Source: Bordetella parapertussis | Lineage (GTDB): Bacteria > Pseudomonadota > Gammaproteobacteria > Burkholderiales > Burkholderiaceae_A | DNA: 30,152 nucleotides | Assembly: GCA_945862305.1 (NCBI GenBank) | Contig: CAMAXF010000011.1 | Location: 1-30,152 of the forward strand | Direction of reading: 5' to 3' | The notes under the pieces: generated by a model | Told to the model about the DNA's origin: nothing | Databases searched by the model: none | The model's input: the letters and a program-made list of their open reading frames with translations, nothing else | Made by a program: the position numbers and the translations under genes | Shown: positions 7,505 through 16,083 of the stretch, piece by piece | How positions within the stretch are numbered: position 1 is the stretch's first letter | How the letters are laid out: each line of letters begins with the position of its first letter

Positions 7505-8449
7505 ATGCACCGCCTACTGACCCTCACGCTTGCACCCGTATTGCTCGCCACCGCCCCAATGGCACTTGCCATGGACGCCCGATTCAAAGACACCAATGGC
7601 GACCTTGTGGCCGATGCCCCCACAAATCCCAAAGATTGGGTCGATCCCGCCACCCTGGTCTTCGCATACACACCAGTAGAAGACCCCGCCGTTTATGCGA
7701 AGGTCTGGGATGGCTTTATCAAGCACATGGAAAAAACAACTGGCAAGAAAGTCCAATTCTTTCCAGTCCAGTCCAACGCAGCTCAACTGGAGGCCATGCG
7801 TGCAGGCCGACTCCACGTGGCCGGCTTTAACACTGGCTCTAACCCACTGGCCGTAAATTGCGCAGGCTTTGTGCCATTTGCAATGATGGCGAGCGCCGAC
7901 AATTCGTTTGGCTACGAGATGGAGATCATCACCCATCCAACAAGTGGCATCAACAAGGTAGAAGATATCAAGGGCAAGCGCATGGCGTTTACCTCAGAGA
8001 CCTCTAACTCTGGATATAAGGCCCCCTCGGCCCTGCTGAAATCCGAGTTCAAGATGGAAGCAGGAAAGGACTTCACCCCGGCCTTCTCGGGCAAGCACGA
8101 CAACTCCATTCTCGGGGTGGCCAACAAGGACTACGATGCTGCAGCCATCGCGAACTCCGTCCTCCAGCGCATGATCGCCAGAGATGTCGTCAAGCCAACC
8201 CAGATCAAAACCATCTATAAATCACAGACGTTTCCCACCACCGGGTATGGCCATGTCTACAACCTCAAACCCGAGTTGGCTCAGAAGGTGAAGGACGCTT
8301 TCTTTAGCTTTCCATGGGCTGGCTCCGATCTGCAGAAAGAGTTCGAGAAGTCGGGCGAGGCCAAGTTCATTCCCATCACCTACAAGCAGCATTGGGATGT
8401 TGTTCGCAAGATCGACACCGCCATGGATGTGAAGTACACCTGTAAGTGA
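7505..8449 (+). CDS. phnD: PhnD-like phosphonate/phosphite-binding periplasmic protein
   Basis: The 314-residue binding protein has a signal peptide (residues 1-22, ending APMALA). It carries the PhnD/PtxB-family core: LVFAYTPVEDPAVYAKVWDGF, EAMRAGRLHVAGFNTGSNPLAVN, and VEDIKGKRMAFTSETSNSGYKAPSALL. It captures phosphonates, phosphite or related compounds for the PhnC-PhnE-PhnE importer encoded directly downstream. AGGAG (7492-7496) is eight bases upstream of the ATG. It is the first gene of the transporter operon, with a possible Pho box upstream and a strong hairpin between it and phnC. The exact ligand cannot be read from sequence. The other phosphonate system nearby suggests the two differ in substrate. 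Confidence 0.92.
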   Translation: MHRLLTLTLAPVLLATAPMALAMDARFKDTNGDLVADAPTNPKDWVDPATLVFAYTPVEDPAVYAKVWDGFIKHMEKTTGKKVQFFPVQSNAAQLEAMRAGRLHVAGFNTGSNPLAVNCAGFVPFAMMASADNSFGYEMEIITHPTSGINKVEDIKGKRMAFTSETSNSGYKAPSALLKSEFKMEAGKDFTPAFSGKHDNSILGVANKDYDAAAIANSVLQRMIARDVVKPTQIKTIYKSQTFPTTGYGHVYNLKPELAQKVKDAFFSFPWAGSDLQKEFEKSGEAKFIPITYKQHWDVVRKIDTAMDVKYTCK

Positions 8450-8460
8450 TCCTGCAGCAC

Positions 8461-8497
8461 CATCCGAGGTCAAGGGTTTTTAGAGCGGCCTCGGATG
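8461..8497 (+). other. Intercistronic hairpin covering the phnC start codon
   Basis: CATCCGAGGTC (8461-8471) pairs with GGCCTCGGATG (8487-8497), giving 11 pairs including one G-U around a 15-base loop. The last three bases of the right arm are the phnC ATG (8495-8497), and the purine-rich AGAG at 8482-8485 is in the loop and arm base. It should both protect the phnD mRNA 3' end and restrain phnC translation. Confidence 0.75.
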
Positions 8498-9265
8498 CTT
8501 GAAATTCGGAATCTGACAAAGCGTTACGCCCGCGGTGATTTGGCGCTATCCGGAGTGGAGCTTACGGTTCGCCCCGGAGAGGTTGTGGCGTTGATCGGGC
8601 CATCCGGAGCGGGGAAGTCAACACTCATTCGATGTGTCAATCGCCTGGTTGAACCCACCAGTGGGCAGATCCTGCTCGATGGCCTCGACATCACTCAGAC
8701 GCCGGCAAAGCGCCTCCACACCGTTCGTCGCAGCATTGGCATGATCTTTCAGGAGTTTGCGCTGGTCGAGCGCCTGACCGTGATGGAGAACGTGCTCTCA
8801 GGGCGGCTTGGCTATGTCTCTTTCTGGCGATCACTCCTTCGACGCTTCTCTGCGGAGGACGTCTCGCGCGCGCTGTCTCTCCTTGAACGGGTCGGTCTCT
8901 CCGAACACATGGACAAACGTGCCGACCAGCTCTCTGGTGGCCAGCGACAACGGGTGGGCATTGCGCGCGCCTTACAGCAGACCCCCAGCCTGCTCCTCGT
9001 TGATGAGCCCACAGCCAGCCTAGACCCAAAGACCTCTCGGCAGATCATGCGACTCATTGTTGAAATCTGCGGGGAGCGGAAACTCCCAAGCATCATCAAT
9101 ATTCATGATGTGCCCTTGGCAACCTCATTCGCATCCAGGATTGTCGGACTGAAGGCTGGTCGGAAGGTCTATGACGGTCCTCCGGAAGGATTGAGCCCAT
9201 CTGTGCTCAGCGACATTTATGGTCAAGAGGACTGGGGACACGTGACCGAAGGCACGGGCGACTGA
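8495..9265 (+). CDS. phnC: PhnC-like phosphonate ABC transporter ATP-binding protein
   Basis: This 256-residue ABC ATPase has Walker A GPSGAGKS (35-42), Q-loop [19 protein letters not shown], signature [15 protein letters not shown] (146-160) and Walker B LLLVDEP (166-172). The [15 protein letters not shown] stretch and the insert [11 protein letters not shown] are typical of PhnC. It powers uptake through the two PhnE permeases encoded next. Its start codon lies in the right arm of a strong hairpin, and no strong Shine-Dalgarno sequence is exposed, suggesting lower output than phnD. The stop shares one base with the phnE start (TGATG at 9263-9267). Substrate specificity comes from PhnD. Confidence 0.95.
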   Translation: MLEIRNLTKRYARGDLALSGVELTVRPGEVVALIGPSGAGKSTLIRCVNRLVEPTSGQILLDGLDITQTPAKRLHTVRRSIGMIFQEFALVERLTVMENVLSGRLGYVSFWRSLLRRFSAEDVSRALSLLERVGLSEHMDKRADQLSGGQRQRVGIARALQQTPSLLLVDEPTASLDPKTSRQIMRLIVEICGERKLPSIINIHDVPLATSFASRIVGLKAGRKVYDGPPEGLSPSVLSDIYGQEDWGHVTEGTGD

Positions 9266-10095
9266 TGCCGCTGGTCTACAGCCCGATGGGCGCAGCCGCA
9301 TCGAGGTCTGCGCCAACCTGGCGGCGACCACCACTCTTTGCTCACGCCTGGCAGAAATGGGGCACCCTGTTAGTCATACTCGCCTACATGGTCTGGGCAA
9401 CCGACTCGGTGAATGTGAACTGGGAACGGGTGGCCGAGGGTCTTGGTCGAGCAGTGAGGTTTCTCGAGGGCTTCATGAGGCCGGACTTCACCTCACGCGG
9501 TGCCGATATCTGGATTGGTCTTCAAGAAAGCCTCACGATGACGGTCACGTCGACTGTGGCCGGGGTGCTTCTCTCGGTGCCGTTTGGGCTCGGAGCCGCC
9601 CGAAACATAGCGCCAGCACCGGTCTACTTCTTCTGCAGGGGCGTCATTGCATTCTCCCGAACATTCCAAGAGGTTCTCATTGCCATTTTCTTTGTGGCCC
9701 TCTTCGGGTTCGGAACCTTCGCAGGCTTTCTCACCCTCACCCTCTCCACGGTTGGTTTTCTCGGAAAGTTACTGGCGGAGGACATCGAGGAGATTGATGC
9801 CGCCCCCCTTGAGGCCATTCGATCCACCGGTGCCGGCTGGTGGCAGGTGGTGAACTATGCCGTCTGGCCTCAGATCTTCCAAAGACTTGCCGGTCTCTCG
9901 GCCTACCGTTTTGACATTAACTTTCGAGAGTCGGCTGTGGTGGGAATTGTTGGTGCAGGCGGCATCGGTGGGACGCTGAATACCGCGATGGATCGCTACG
10001 AGTACGACTCTGCTGCAGCCATTTTGATCATCATCATCCTCATTGTCTTGACCACCGAGTACAGCTCGGGCTTCATTCGCCGACGGATTCAGTAG
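9265..10095 (+). CDS. phnE: PhnE-like phosphonate ABC transporter permease (first copy)
   Basis: The 276-residue inner-membrane permease has about six hydrophobic segments. Its EAA-type loop, EAIRSTGAGWWQVVNYAVWPQ, contacts the ATPase. The stretches FCRGVIAFSRTFQEVLIAIFF and NFRESAVVGIVGAGGIGGTL are characteristic of PhnE. An N-terminal extension of about 25 polar residues ([15 protein letters not shown]...) precedes the first membrane helix, and a later Met8 start is possible. The start overlaps the phnC stop by one base, implying coupling. It is followed 19 bp later by a second, diverged phnE. Two-permease arrangements are known for phosphonate/phosphite importers; the two probably form a heterodimer. 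Confidence 0.93.
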   Translation: MPLVYSPMGAAASRSAPTWRRPPLFAHAWQKWGTLLVILAYMVWATDSVNVNWERVAEGLGRAVRFLEGFMRPDFTSRGADIWIGLQESLTMTVTSTVAGVLLSVPFGLGAARNIAPAPVYFFCRGVIAFSRTFQEVLIAIFFVALFGFGTFAGFLTLTLSTVGFLGKLLAEDIEEIDAAPLEAIRSTGAGWWQVVNYAVWPQIFQRLAGLSAYRFDINFRESAVVGIVGAGGIGGTLNTAMDRYEYDSAAAILIIIILIVLTTEYSSGFIRRRIQ

Positions 10096-10114
10096 GGCCA
10101 GGAGGCGCGTCACC

Positions 10115-10933
10115 ATGCCACTTATTCAGACAAAGGACGGTCCTTCCAGCTGGCACCGAAGGACATCTGGACAGGAGTGGATTCGGTTCTTCGCCTACTT
10201 CTTGTTGGTGATTCTGGTCGTCTTCTGCTGGCAAGTCATGACCGAGCAGACCCTCTGGGGTTTTGTCTTGGATGCCCCACGTCAGGCCGCCGACATCGGG
10301 GCGCGGATGTGGCCTCCGCGCTGGGAGCTACTCGACCGTCTCTGGCAGCCCTTGATTGAAACCATTCACATCGCCACCCTCGGCACAGCCCTGGCGCTTC
10401 TCATTGCAGTTCCCCTGGCCTTTCTGGCTGCAAGCAACACCACGCCCAGCCGGCGATTCATTCAGCCCATTGCACTGCTGCTGATTGTTTCCTCACGTTC
10501 CATCAACTCTCTCATTTGGGGGTTGCTACTGGTAACCATCGTTGGCCCCGGTCCGCTGGCCGGCATCCTTGCCATCGCCCTGCGCTCCATCGGGTTCATT
10601 GGGAAACTGCTCTATGAGGGCATTGAAGAGGTGAGCATCAAGCCCATCGAGGCACTTCAAGCCACAGGCGCATCCAAGCTGCAGGTCATCGACTATGGCG
10701 TGCTTCCACAGGTCATGCCTACCCTCGTGGCCATTAGTCTCTTCCGCTGGGACATCAATATCCGCGAGTCGACAGTGCTGGGGCTGGTCGGTGCTGGCGG
10801 AATCGGGCTTCTGCTCGAGAGCGCCATGAGTCGGTTGGCATGGCCAGAGGTGACGCTTATCCTATTGGCCATCTTGGTCACGGTCATTGTGAGCGAGTGG
10901 GTCTCCGCTTCAGCACGAAAGCGCCTTATCTAG
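10115..10933 (+). CDS. phnE: PhnE-like phosphonate ABC transporter permease (second copy)
   Basis: The 272-residue permease is homologous to the preceding gene product. Shared features are RSINSLIWGLLLV, the EAA loop EALQATGASKLQVIDYGVLPQ, and NIRESTVLGLVGAGGIGLLLE. About six hydrophobic segments are visible. AGGAGG at 10100-10105 lies before the ATG at 10115. The gene ends the importer operon. Its last eight bases overlap the end of the convergent phnZ-like gene (10926-10933), leaving no room for a terminator between the two phosphonate operons. It likely pairs with the first PhnE to form the channel. Confidence 0.93.
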   Translation: MPLIQTKDGPSSWHRRTSGQEWIRFFAYFLLVILVVFCWQVMTEQTLWGFVLDAPRQAADIGARMWPPRWELLDRLWQPLIETIHIATLGTALALLIAVPLAFLAASNTTPSRRFIQPIALLLIVSSRSINSLIWGLLLVTIVGPGPLAGILAIALRSIGFIGKLLYEGIEEVSIKPIEALQATGASKLQVIDYGVLPQVMPTLVAISLFRWDINIRESTVLGLVGAGGIGLLLESAMSRLAWPEVTLILLAILVTVIVSEWVSASARKRLI

Positions 10934-11444
10934 CCAGAATGCCGTGTACAGCCTCCCGAACGCGCTCAAATGGAGGGGAGCAGATAGACCCGTCCTTCGC
11001 CGCCTCGTCCCATCGCCGCAGCCGAATGGCCTGATCGGCCCCGGGCTTGCGCCGAAAGTCCAAGGTCTCGCTGTGTGTCATCGGCCCTCCCTGCCGAGCC
11101 AGACTTCGGACAGAGTCCTCTGACAGCAGCGCAGCATAGTCTGGTTCGGTGGCGACCAGGTACCGTTTGGCATCGACATGAAGGGCAACCACCTGTGCCA
11201 CCGTTGGCCCGAGGAGCCCCGCAAGCACCGCGGCACCCACCCGCTCATGCGGAACATCCGTATCATCAAATAGATGACCGATGTCATGAAAGAAGGCGGC
11301 TAATTGCAGGGCGGGACCGGCCTTTGCATCTCTTGCCAATCGAAGGGACTGCCAGGCGTGAGCCAGTTGATCCACTGGCTCACCTGCATACTGCCGTTCC
11401 CCTCGGGCCTCATAAATCGACAGCAGATCGTCAAGCGATGTCAT
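10926..11444 (-). CDS. phnZ: PhnZ-type HD-domain oxygenase (phosphonate degradation)
   Basis: This 172-residue protein belongs to the HD-domain diiron oxygenases of phosphonate operons. Visible ligand and substrate residues are Glu22 and His29 (GEPVDQLAHAWQ), His53-Asp54 and His57 (FFHDIGH), His66 (PHERVG), His89 and Lys93 (LHVDAKRYL) and Asp146 (RRWDEA). This pattern matches PhnZ, which uses O2 to cleave the C-P bond of 1-hydroxy-2-aminoethylphosphonate to glycine and phosphate. ATG 11444 overlaps the end of phnX by 14 bp, placing it last in the operon. The partner hydroxylase PhnY is not in the window, so the substrate may come from elsewhere or may differ. Confidence 0.85.
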   Translation of the reverse strand: MTSLDDLLSIYEARGERQYAGEPVDQLAHAWQSLRLARDAKAGPALQLAAFFHDIGHLFDDTDVPHERVGAAVLAGLLGPTVAQVVALHVDAKRYLVATEPDYAALLSEDSVRSLARQGGPMTHSETLDFRRKPGADQAIRLRRWDEAAKDGSICSPPFERVREAVHGILAR

Positions 11445-12222
11445 GGGTTTTCTCCAGCAGGTCAGGCAAGTCGGCCACCGTATCGATAAGATGGTCGGGA
11501 CGTGCCTCGACCAGTCGCTCTGCCACCCGAATGCGAACGGCCTGGCGGGCATCGCGATCCATGGAACCCCAGGCATTCGCAGTCAGGCCCGCCTCATTCC
11601 CGCTGGCAAGTATGCCGACCGTCATGCAGCCCGCAAATCGCCCCTCGAGAAGCCCTGGCACGGTGTCATCCACCTTCACAACCGCCTGGGCTGGCCATGC
11701 CTGAAGATCGATGAGGGTCTGATACATGCCCAGGGGTGTGGGACGTGTCACTGGAAGGTCGCCAGCACACAGAAGGCTGTCTGGCTCGAAGCCCTGTTGC
11801 GCAACCAGTGGCAAGACCACCTCCATGATGGCGCGGTTGTAGCCAGTCGTGGTGCCAATCTTGATGCCCCGATCCCGCAGCCATGCGATGGTGTCAAGAG
11901 CCCCAGGAACAAGCGTTGCATGGTGTCGCACCGTCTCGAGATTCATTGGAACAAAGACCTCGTAGAGCGCGTCCACATCGGCGTCACCGAGCGAACGACC
12001 GTAGCGACTCTCCCATTGGTGCTGCACGTGGGCGAGTTGTCCCAGAGCCTGTATGTGATCCCACTTCGGCAAGCCCATCGGCCCACGGGCATCCTCGATG
12101 CTGATTTCCACGCCATGCCTGTGAAAGAGCTCCACGAAGGCGCCCATGGGCGCATGGCTCCCAAAATCAATGAGGGTCCCTGCCCAGTCAAAGACCACTG
12201 CCCTTAAAGGTTGCCGATCCAT
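11431..12222 (-). CDS. phnX: Phosphonoacetaldehyde hydrolase (phosphonatase)
   Basis: The 263-residue HAD-family enzyme carries the phosphonatase active site at near-identical numbering to the characterised enzyme: nucleophile Asp12 (VVFDWAGTL), Schiff-base Lys53 (MGLPKWDHIQAL), Arg160 (DLPVTRPTPLGMY) and Asp185-Asp186 (VVKVDDTVPGL). It splits phosphonoacetaldehyde into acetaldehyde and phosphate in the cytoplasm. The start overlaps the end of the FAD oxidoreductase gene by 19 bp, and its 3' end overlaps the HD oxygenase gene. No phnW transaminase is present, so phosphonoacetaldehyde is probably supplied by the upstream FAD enzyme. Confidence 0.95.
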   Translation of the reverse strand: MDRQPLRAVVFDWAGTLIDFGSHAPMGAFVELFHRHGVEISIEDARGPMGLPKWDHIQALGQLAHVQHQWESRYGRSLGDADVDALYEVFVPMNLETVRHHATLVPGALDTIAWLRDRGIKIGTTTGYNRAIMEVVLPLVAQQGFEPDSLLCAGDLPVTRPTPLGMYQTLIDLQAWPAQAVVKVDDTVPGLLEGRFAGCMTVGILASGNEAGLTANAWGSMDRDARQAVRIRVAERLVEARPDHLIDTVADLPDLLEKTHDIA

Positions 12223-13337
12223 CTCTCAATGACCTCCTCTGCCAATCCAAAAGCGGTGCTTGCACCCGTTCCACTGGTCACAGTGACCACCCGAAGACTC
12301 GGATGCGGTGCGAGCACCAGTGCGTCGTCTGTGCCCCCAACGGGATACCAGCCCAGCCACATGGCGGCCAGCTCACACTCACCGATGTCCAAGGTCTCGC
12401 CCATCTCCCGCAGGATGATGGCGTTGATGTCTGAATCAACAAAGGGCAGCACATCCTGGGCAGGATGGTGAGAATCTCCCACCACCAATGAACCGTCCAG
12501 GCCCTGCACCACAATCAGGTGCACACCCGCGGCCAGTGCTTCTGGCTGCTCCTCCTGCAGTCGGGCGAGCAGCGGCTGGTGCACCCCAAGCCCGGTGTAC
12601 CCTGCATAGCGAGCAAGACTCAGATCAGACATCACAGCGCTCGGCAGCCGCGCATTGTTGCGGGGGACAAGCCGCATCATCTGCAATTGCGTCAGCCCCA
12701 GACCATGGCCTGCCAAGTAGGAAGCTGCCAGTCCTGCCAATTCGGTGCCAGGACACAGCACGACACGCTCGGCCCCAAAGGATGCATTTGCACAGTTCAC
12801 TCGCCCCACATCGAGCTCGAGTGCCTCCTGGCCAAAGAAGAAGCGAACACCGAGTTGGTCACTCAACCACTTTGCAAGCTGGGGGATTGCCGTGACCGAC
12901 TCCACGCGAAGCTCATGGGGTGAGTAAAGCCCCCCCCATGCCGTCTGGGAACGAAGATAAGGCGCACGCTCTGAGAGCTCGGCCGCAGAGTAGAGCCGGC
13001 AGCCTTCCCCCATGTCCGAGGCTGCAAACGCCTCTAGCACCGGGCCCGTCTCGGGTCGCCTTCCGAGCACCCATAGGCCCGTCTGACAGACGGGAATCTT
13101 GGCCTGCGGAGCAATCTCGGCCCAGATCTCTCGCGATCGACGAGCCCTCTGCCAGGTGGTGCCGGCCCGCTGGCCTGTGACCGTTACAAAGCCAAAGTTT
13201 CGAATGGATGCACCCGTGCAGCGATCGTTCTTCTCAAGAACGGTGACCGACATGCCTCGAGACGCCGCTGCCCAGGCATGGGCCAGGCCAACAATGCCGC
13301 TGCCAATCACCAACAGATCTGAATGAATCCGTCTCAA
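12204..13337 (-). CDS. FAD-dependent oxidoreductase of phosphonate operons (HpnW/TIGR03364-like)
   Basis: The ~377-residue DAO-fold flavoenzyme begins LRRIHSDLLVIGSGIVGLAHAW, with the FAD-binding GxGxxG at GSGIVG. Further motifs are VTVLEKNDRCTGASIRNFG, VVLCPGTE and, near the end, VTVTSGTGASTAFGLAEEV. TTG 13337 is chosen as start because GGAGG lies five bases upstream and it overlaps the permease stop (TTGA). The frame is open further upstream to 13376. Relatives recur in 2-aminoethylphosphonate (AEP) gene clusters. From memory, some members oxidise AEP or N-methyl-AEP to phosphonoacetaldehyde. Here it sits between the AEP importer and phnX with no phnW, which fits that role. Its exact amine substrate is inferred. 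Confidence 0.83.
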   Translation of the reverse strand: MRRIHSDLLVIGSGIVGLAHAWAAASRGMSVTVLEKNDRCTGASIRNFGFVTVTGQRAGTTWQRARRSREIWAEIAPQAKIPVCQTGLWVLGRRPETGPVLEAFAASDMGEGCRLYSAAELSERAPYLRSQTAWGGLYSPHELRVESVTAIPQLAKWLSDQLGVRFFFGQEALELDVGRVNCANASFGAERVVLCPGTELAGLAASYLAGHGLGLTQLQMMRLVPRNNARLPSAVMSDLSLARYAGYTGLGVHQPLLARLQEEQPEALAAGVHLIVVQGLDGSLVVGDSHHPAQDVLPFVDSDINAIILREMGETLDIGECELAAMWLGWYPVGGTDDALVLAPHPSLRVVTVTSGTGASTAFGLAEEVIERWIGNL

Positions 13338-15007
13338 GTCATCCTCCAACGCTGAGTCTGATGCAGTAGTAACCAAGAGCAGGCCCCGAAGAGTAACCGC
13401 CCCACTGAGGCCGTGAGAAAGATCAGCACAGCCATCGCCGCAGCGGGAGCCACATCACCGGCATCATCCATGTTCAACACGGCCACCGATGCCAACTGCG
13501 TCGCAGGGCTATAGAGAAACACCACGGCGGACACCGTCGTGAGGGCGTTGACAAAAAAATAGCCCGAAACCTCTAGTGTGGCTGGCAGACAGACAGGCAG
13601 GGTCACTCGCCTGAGTGTCCTCCAGAATGGCTGCCCAAGAGACTCAGAGACATACTCGAACTCTTTGTCGAGCTGGCGAAGGCTCGCGAGCATGGTGAGG
13701 TGTGCAGTTGAAAAAAAATGAGCCACCGTGCAAAGCATGAGGATCCAGATCGAGCCATAGAGAAATCCGAGTGGCTGGGCTGGATGATTAAAAAAGAGAA
13801 TGTATCCCAGCCCCAGCACAAGCCCCGGAATGGCCATGGGCATGGTCGCCAGCAGATTCGTCGCCTCGCGAACTGCCCTTGGAACCCTCGATTTCTCAAC
13901 GATCCAAGCGGTCATGAAGGCCAGACTCCCACCAATGAGCGCTGTTCCGGCTGCCATTTGAGTGGAGTTCCAATAGGTCTGCCAGCCGCCACCATCCATG
14001 TCATCGAAACGAAAGTTCTTCAGAGACGGCTCCAAGTTATAGGGCCAGTAGGTGGCGAAGGCCGCAAAGATCGCCATTCCAATCATCGCCAGAAACACCA
14101 GACTGATCAGGCCACAGAACAGCGTGGCCACAAGCGCCAGCAGGCGGCTGTTAGAGGGTGTGGCCAGCACGGCCCTCGCTGAGAGTGCTGCCGCCTGTCG
14201 AGCCCTGACATAACGTTCCAACCAGAATGCAGCCAGCGCAGGCATCAGGAGGATCACACCCACCACCGCACCCATCGAGAAATTCTGCTGCCCAATGACC
14301 TGTTTGTAGAGGTCGGTGGCCAGCACGTTGGCCTGTCCACCAATCACCTTTGCAACCCCGAAGTCGGTGATGACCAGGACGAACACCAGGATCAATGACA
14401 TCCAGAGTCCATAACGGGCCTGAGGTAGCGTTACGGTTCGAAAGACCCGCCATTCACTCGCGCCAAGGCTTCTCGCAGCCTCGGGCAGCCGGCCATCTCG
14501 CACGGTGAGACTGGCCATGAGGATCATGAGGGCATGGGGAAAGGTCCAGAGCACAGATCCCAAGAAGATTCCGAGTTCACCGTAGATGGAAACGCCACCA
14601 AGCCACGACTTAAGTACGCCTTGGTTTCCAAACCAGTAAACAAGACTGATGGCCATGAGGAGCGACGGCGCCATGAGTGGAATCAGCGCCAAGCCCCGAA
14701 AAAGGCCCTTGAAAGGCATACGGGTCATGCAAATGCAGTAGGCAAAGAGAAAGGCCAACATAGTCGTGACCAAGGATGACACCGCAGCAATCCAAACACT
14801 TCGAACGAGAGAATCTACGAGGCTGGGCGTCTCAAAATAAGCTGCAAAGTAGACAAGCCCGACAAAACCAGCCTGCCCCTCAAAAACACTCCTGGCGAGC
14901 AGTGTCAGCACTGGCAGCAGAACAAAGGCCATGCCACCGATCAAAAGCAGCAGCGCAATCCCAGTTTGCTGACTGCGGTCGGAGCTGAATATTGTTAAGA
15001 CAGCCAT
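13334..15007 (-). CDS. phnU: 2-Aminoethylphosphonate ABC transporter permease, fused two-domain form
   Basis: The 557-residue protein has two homologous halves of about six membrane segments each, like the FbpB type of permease. Each half has an EAA loop: EAARSLGASEWRVFRTVTLPQ in the first and YVSESLGQPFWRTLRRVTLPV in the second. One chain therefore supplies the whole channel that AEP systems otherwise build from PhnU plus PhnV; such fused forms (PhnU2-type) are known. The start overlaps the end of phnT by 13 bp, and its stop overlaps the oxidoreductase start by four bases. Substrate assignment depends on the neighbouring phnX and phnS genes, since iron(III) importers share this architecture. 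Confidence 0.87.
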   Translation of the reverse strand: MAVLTIFSSDRSQQTGIALLLLIGGMAFVLLPVLTLLARSVFEGQAGFVGLVYFAAYFETPSLVDSLVRSVWIAAVSSLVTTMLAFLFAYCICMTRMPFKGLFRGLALIPLMAPSLLMAISLVYWFGNQGVLKSWLGGVSIYGELGIFLGSVLWTFPHALMILMASLTVRDGRLPEAARSLGASEWRVFRTVTLPQARYGLWMSLILVFVLVITDFGVAKVIGGQANVLATDLYKQVIGQQNFSMGAVVGVILLMPALAAFWLERYVRARQAAALSARAVLATPSNSRLLALVATLFCGLISLVFLAMIGMAIFAAFATYWPYNLEPSLKNFRFDDMDGGGWQTYWNSTQMAAGTALIGGSLAFMTAWIVEKSRVPRAVREATNLLATMPMAIPGLVLGLGYILFFNHPAQPLGFLYGSIWILMLCTVAHFFSTAHLTMLASLRQLDKEFEYVSESLGQPFWRTLRRVTLPVCLPATLEVSGYFFVNALTTVSAVVFLYSPATQLASVAVLNMDDAGDVAPAAAMAVLIFLTASVGRLLFGACSWLLLHQTQRWRMT

Positions 15008-16065
15008 ACAGGACCGACAGGATGAAGCGCATCATGGGGAACAGAGACCCCGATGGAGCCTCCAATCGCCCAAGGGCATCCGGTATGGCCTGCATTTCGA
15101 AGGTCTACCCAAATGGGCTGCTGTAGATCTGGGCAGTCCAGTTCCAGGTTCCAGAATGCGCCGCCGAATCGAATGGAACGCACCCGCCCATGAAACGCAA
15201 GGCGATCCGTATGCGGCGCGTCGGCCCCATTGAGAAGATCAAAGCGCTCCGGGCGAATGGCCAGCATGACCTCCTCACCATCCTTGGCGGGAACAGGGCC
15301 TCGTGCCGGAACGGAGAATGGACCAACCCGATAAACACCATGCGCATACAAGGCTGAAACGAGGTTCGCACGGCCCACAAACTGAGCGGCGAAGATGGAT
15401 TTCGGCGATCGATACAGGTCGACGGGTGAGGACTCTTGCTCAATGACCCCGTCCGACATCAGCACCACACGGTCCGCCATTGCAAGGGCTTCCTCTTGGT
15501 CGTGGGTGACCATGATGGTTGGCACGCCAAGGCTGCGCTGAATGCTAACAATCTCATGGCGCAGGCTCTCTCTCACCTTGGCATCGAGCGCCGACAATGG
15601 CTCATCCAACAAGAGAATGGCCGGCTCAGGTGCCAGTGCCCGGGCGAGTGCAACCCGTTGCTGTTGACCGCCTGAGAGTTGTGCTGGAAAACGATTGCAG
15701 AAGTCGATGAGCCCGACCAGGTCGAGCATCTCTCGGGCTCGTCGCTGGCGAGCGGGCGGGCTCAGATGCGCAAGGCCATAGGACACGTTCTGCTCTGCAG
15801 TGAGATTTGGGAAGAGCGCATAGGATTGGAATACCACCCCGAAGCGACGATCCTGCGCCGGGGTTCGCGTGATGTCTTCCCCACGCAGAAGAATCTGCCC
15901 CGCATCAGCAGTTTCGATGCCACAGAGAATTCTTAACAGTGTGGTCTTGCCGCACCCAGATGGTCCGAGCAGGCAGACAAAATCGGCAGGCCCCAGCGCC
16001 AGGGAGACCTGCCGAAGCACCTTGGATGAACCAAAGGCCTTTGAAAGACCTTTGGCCACAAGCAT
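14995..16065 (-). CDS. phnT: 2-Aminoethylphosphonate ABC transporter ATP-binding protein
   Basis: This 356-residue ABC ATPase has Walker A LLGPSGCGKTT (32-42), Q-loop VVFQSYALFPNLT, signature LSGGQQQRVALARAL (130-144), Walker B ILLLDEP (150-156) and the switch His in MVTHDQEEALAMADRVV. A C-terminal TOBE-like domain follows (VMLAIRPERFDLL and after), as in the spermidine/iron/AEP subclass. It energises uptake through the fused permease encoded next, with which it overlaps by 13 bp. The gene starts 18 bp after phnS. The TOBE domain could add regulation, but no ligand site can be recognised. Confidence 0.9.
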   Translation of the reverse strand: MLVAKGLSKAFGSSKVLRQVSLALGPADFVCLLGPSGCGKTTLLRILCGIETADAGQILLRGEDITRTPAQDRRFGVVFQSYALFPNLTAEQNVSYGLAHLSPPARQRRAREMLDLVGLIDFCNRFPAQLSGGQQQRVALARALAPEPAILLLDEPLSALDAKVRESLRHEIVSIQRSLGVPTIMVTHDQEEALAMADRVVLMSDGVIEQESSPVDLYRSPKSIFAAQFVGRANLVSALYAHGVYRVGPFSVPARGPVPAKDGEEVMLAIRPERFDLLNGADAPHTDRLAFHGRVRSIRFGGAFWNLELDCPDLQQPIWVDLRNAGHTGCPWAIGGSIGVSVPHDALHPVGPVWLS

Positions 16066-16083
16066 GATGCGCGCCTCGTTCGC

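Noticed and set aside
11443..12207. Long plus-strand frame of 254 codons opposite phnX
   Set aside because: The minus-strand phnX has a complete active site; the antisense frame is a by-product of high GC and shows no domain.
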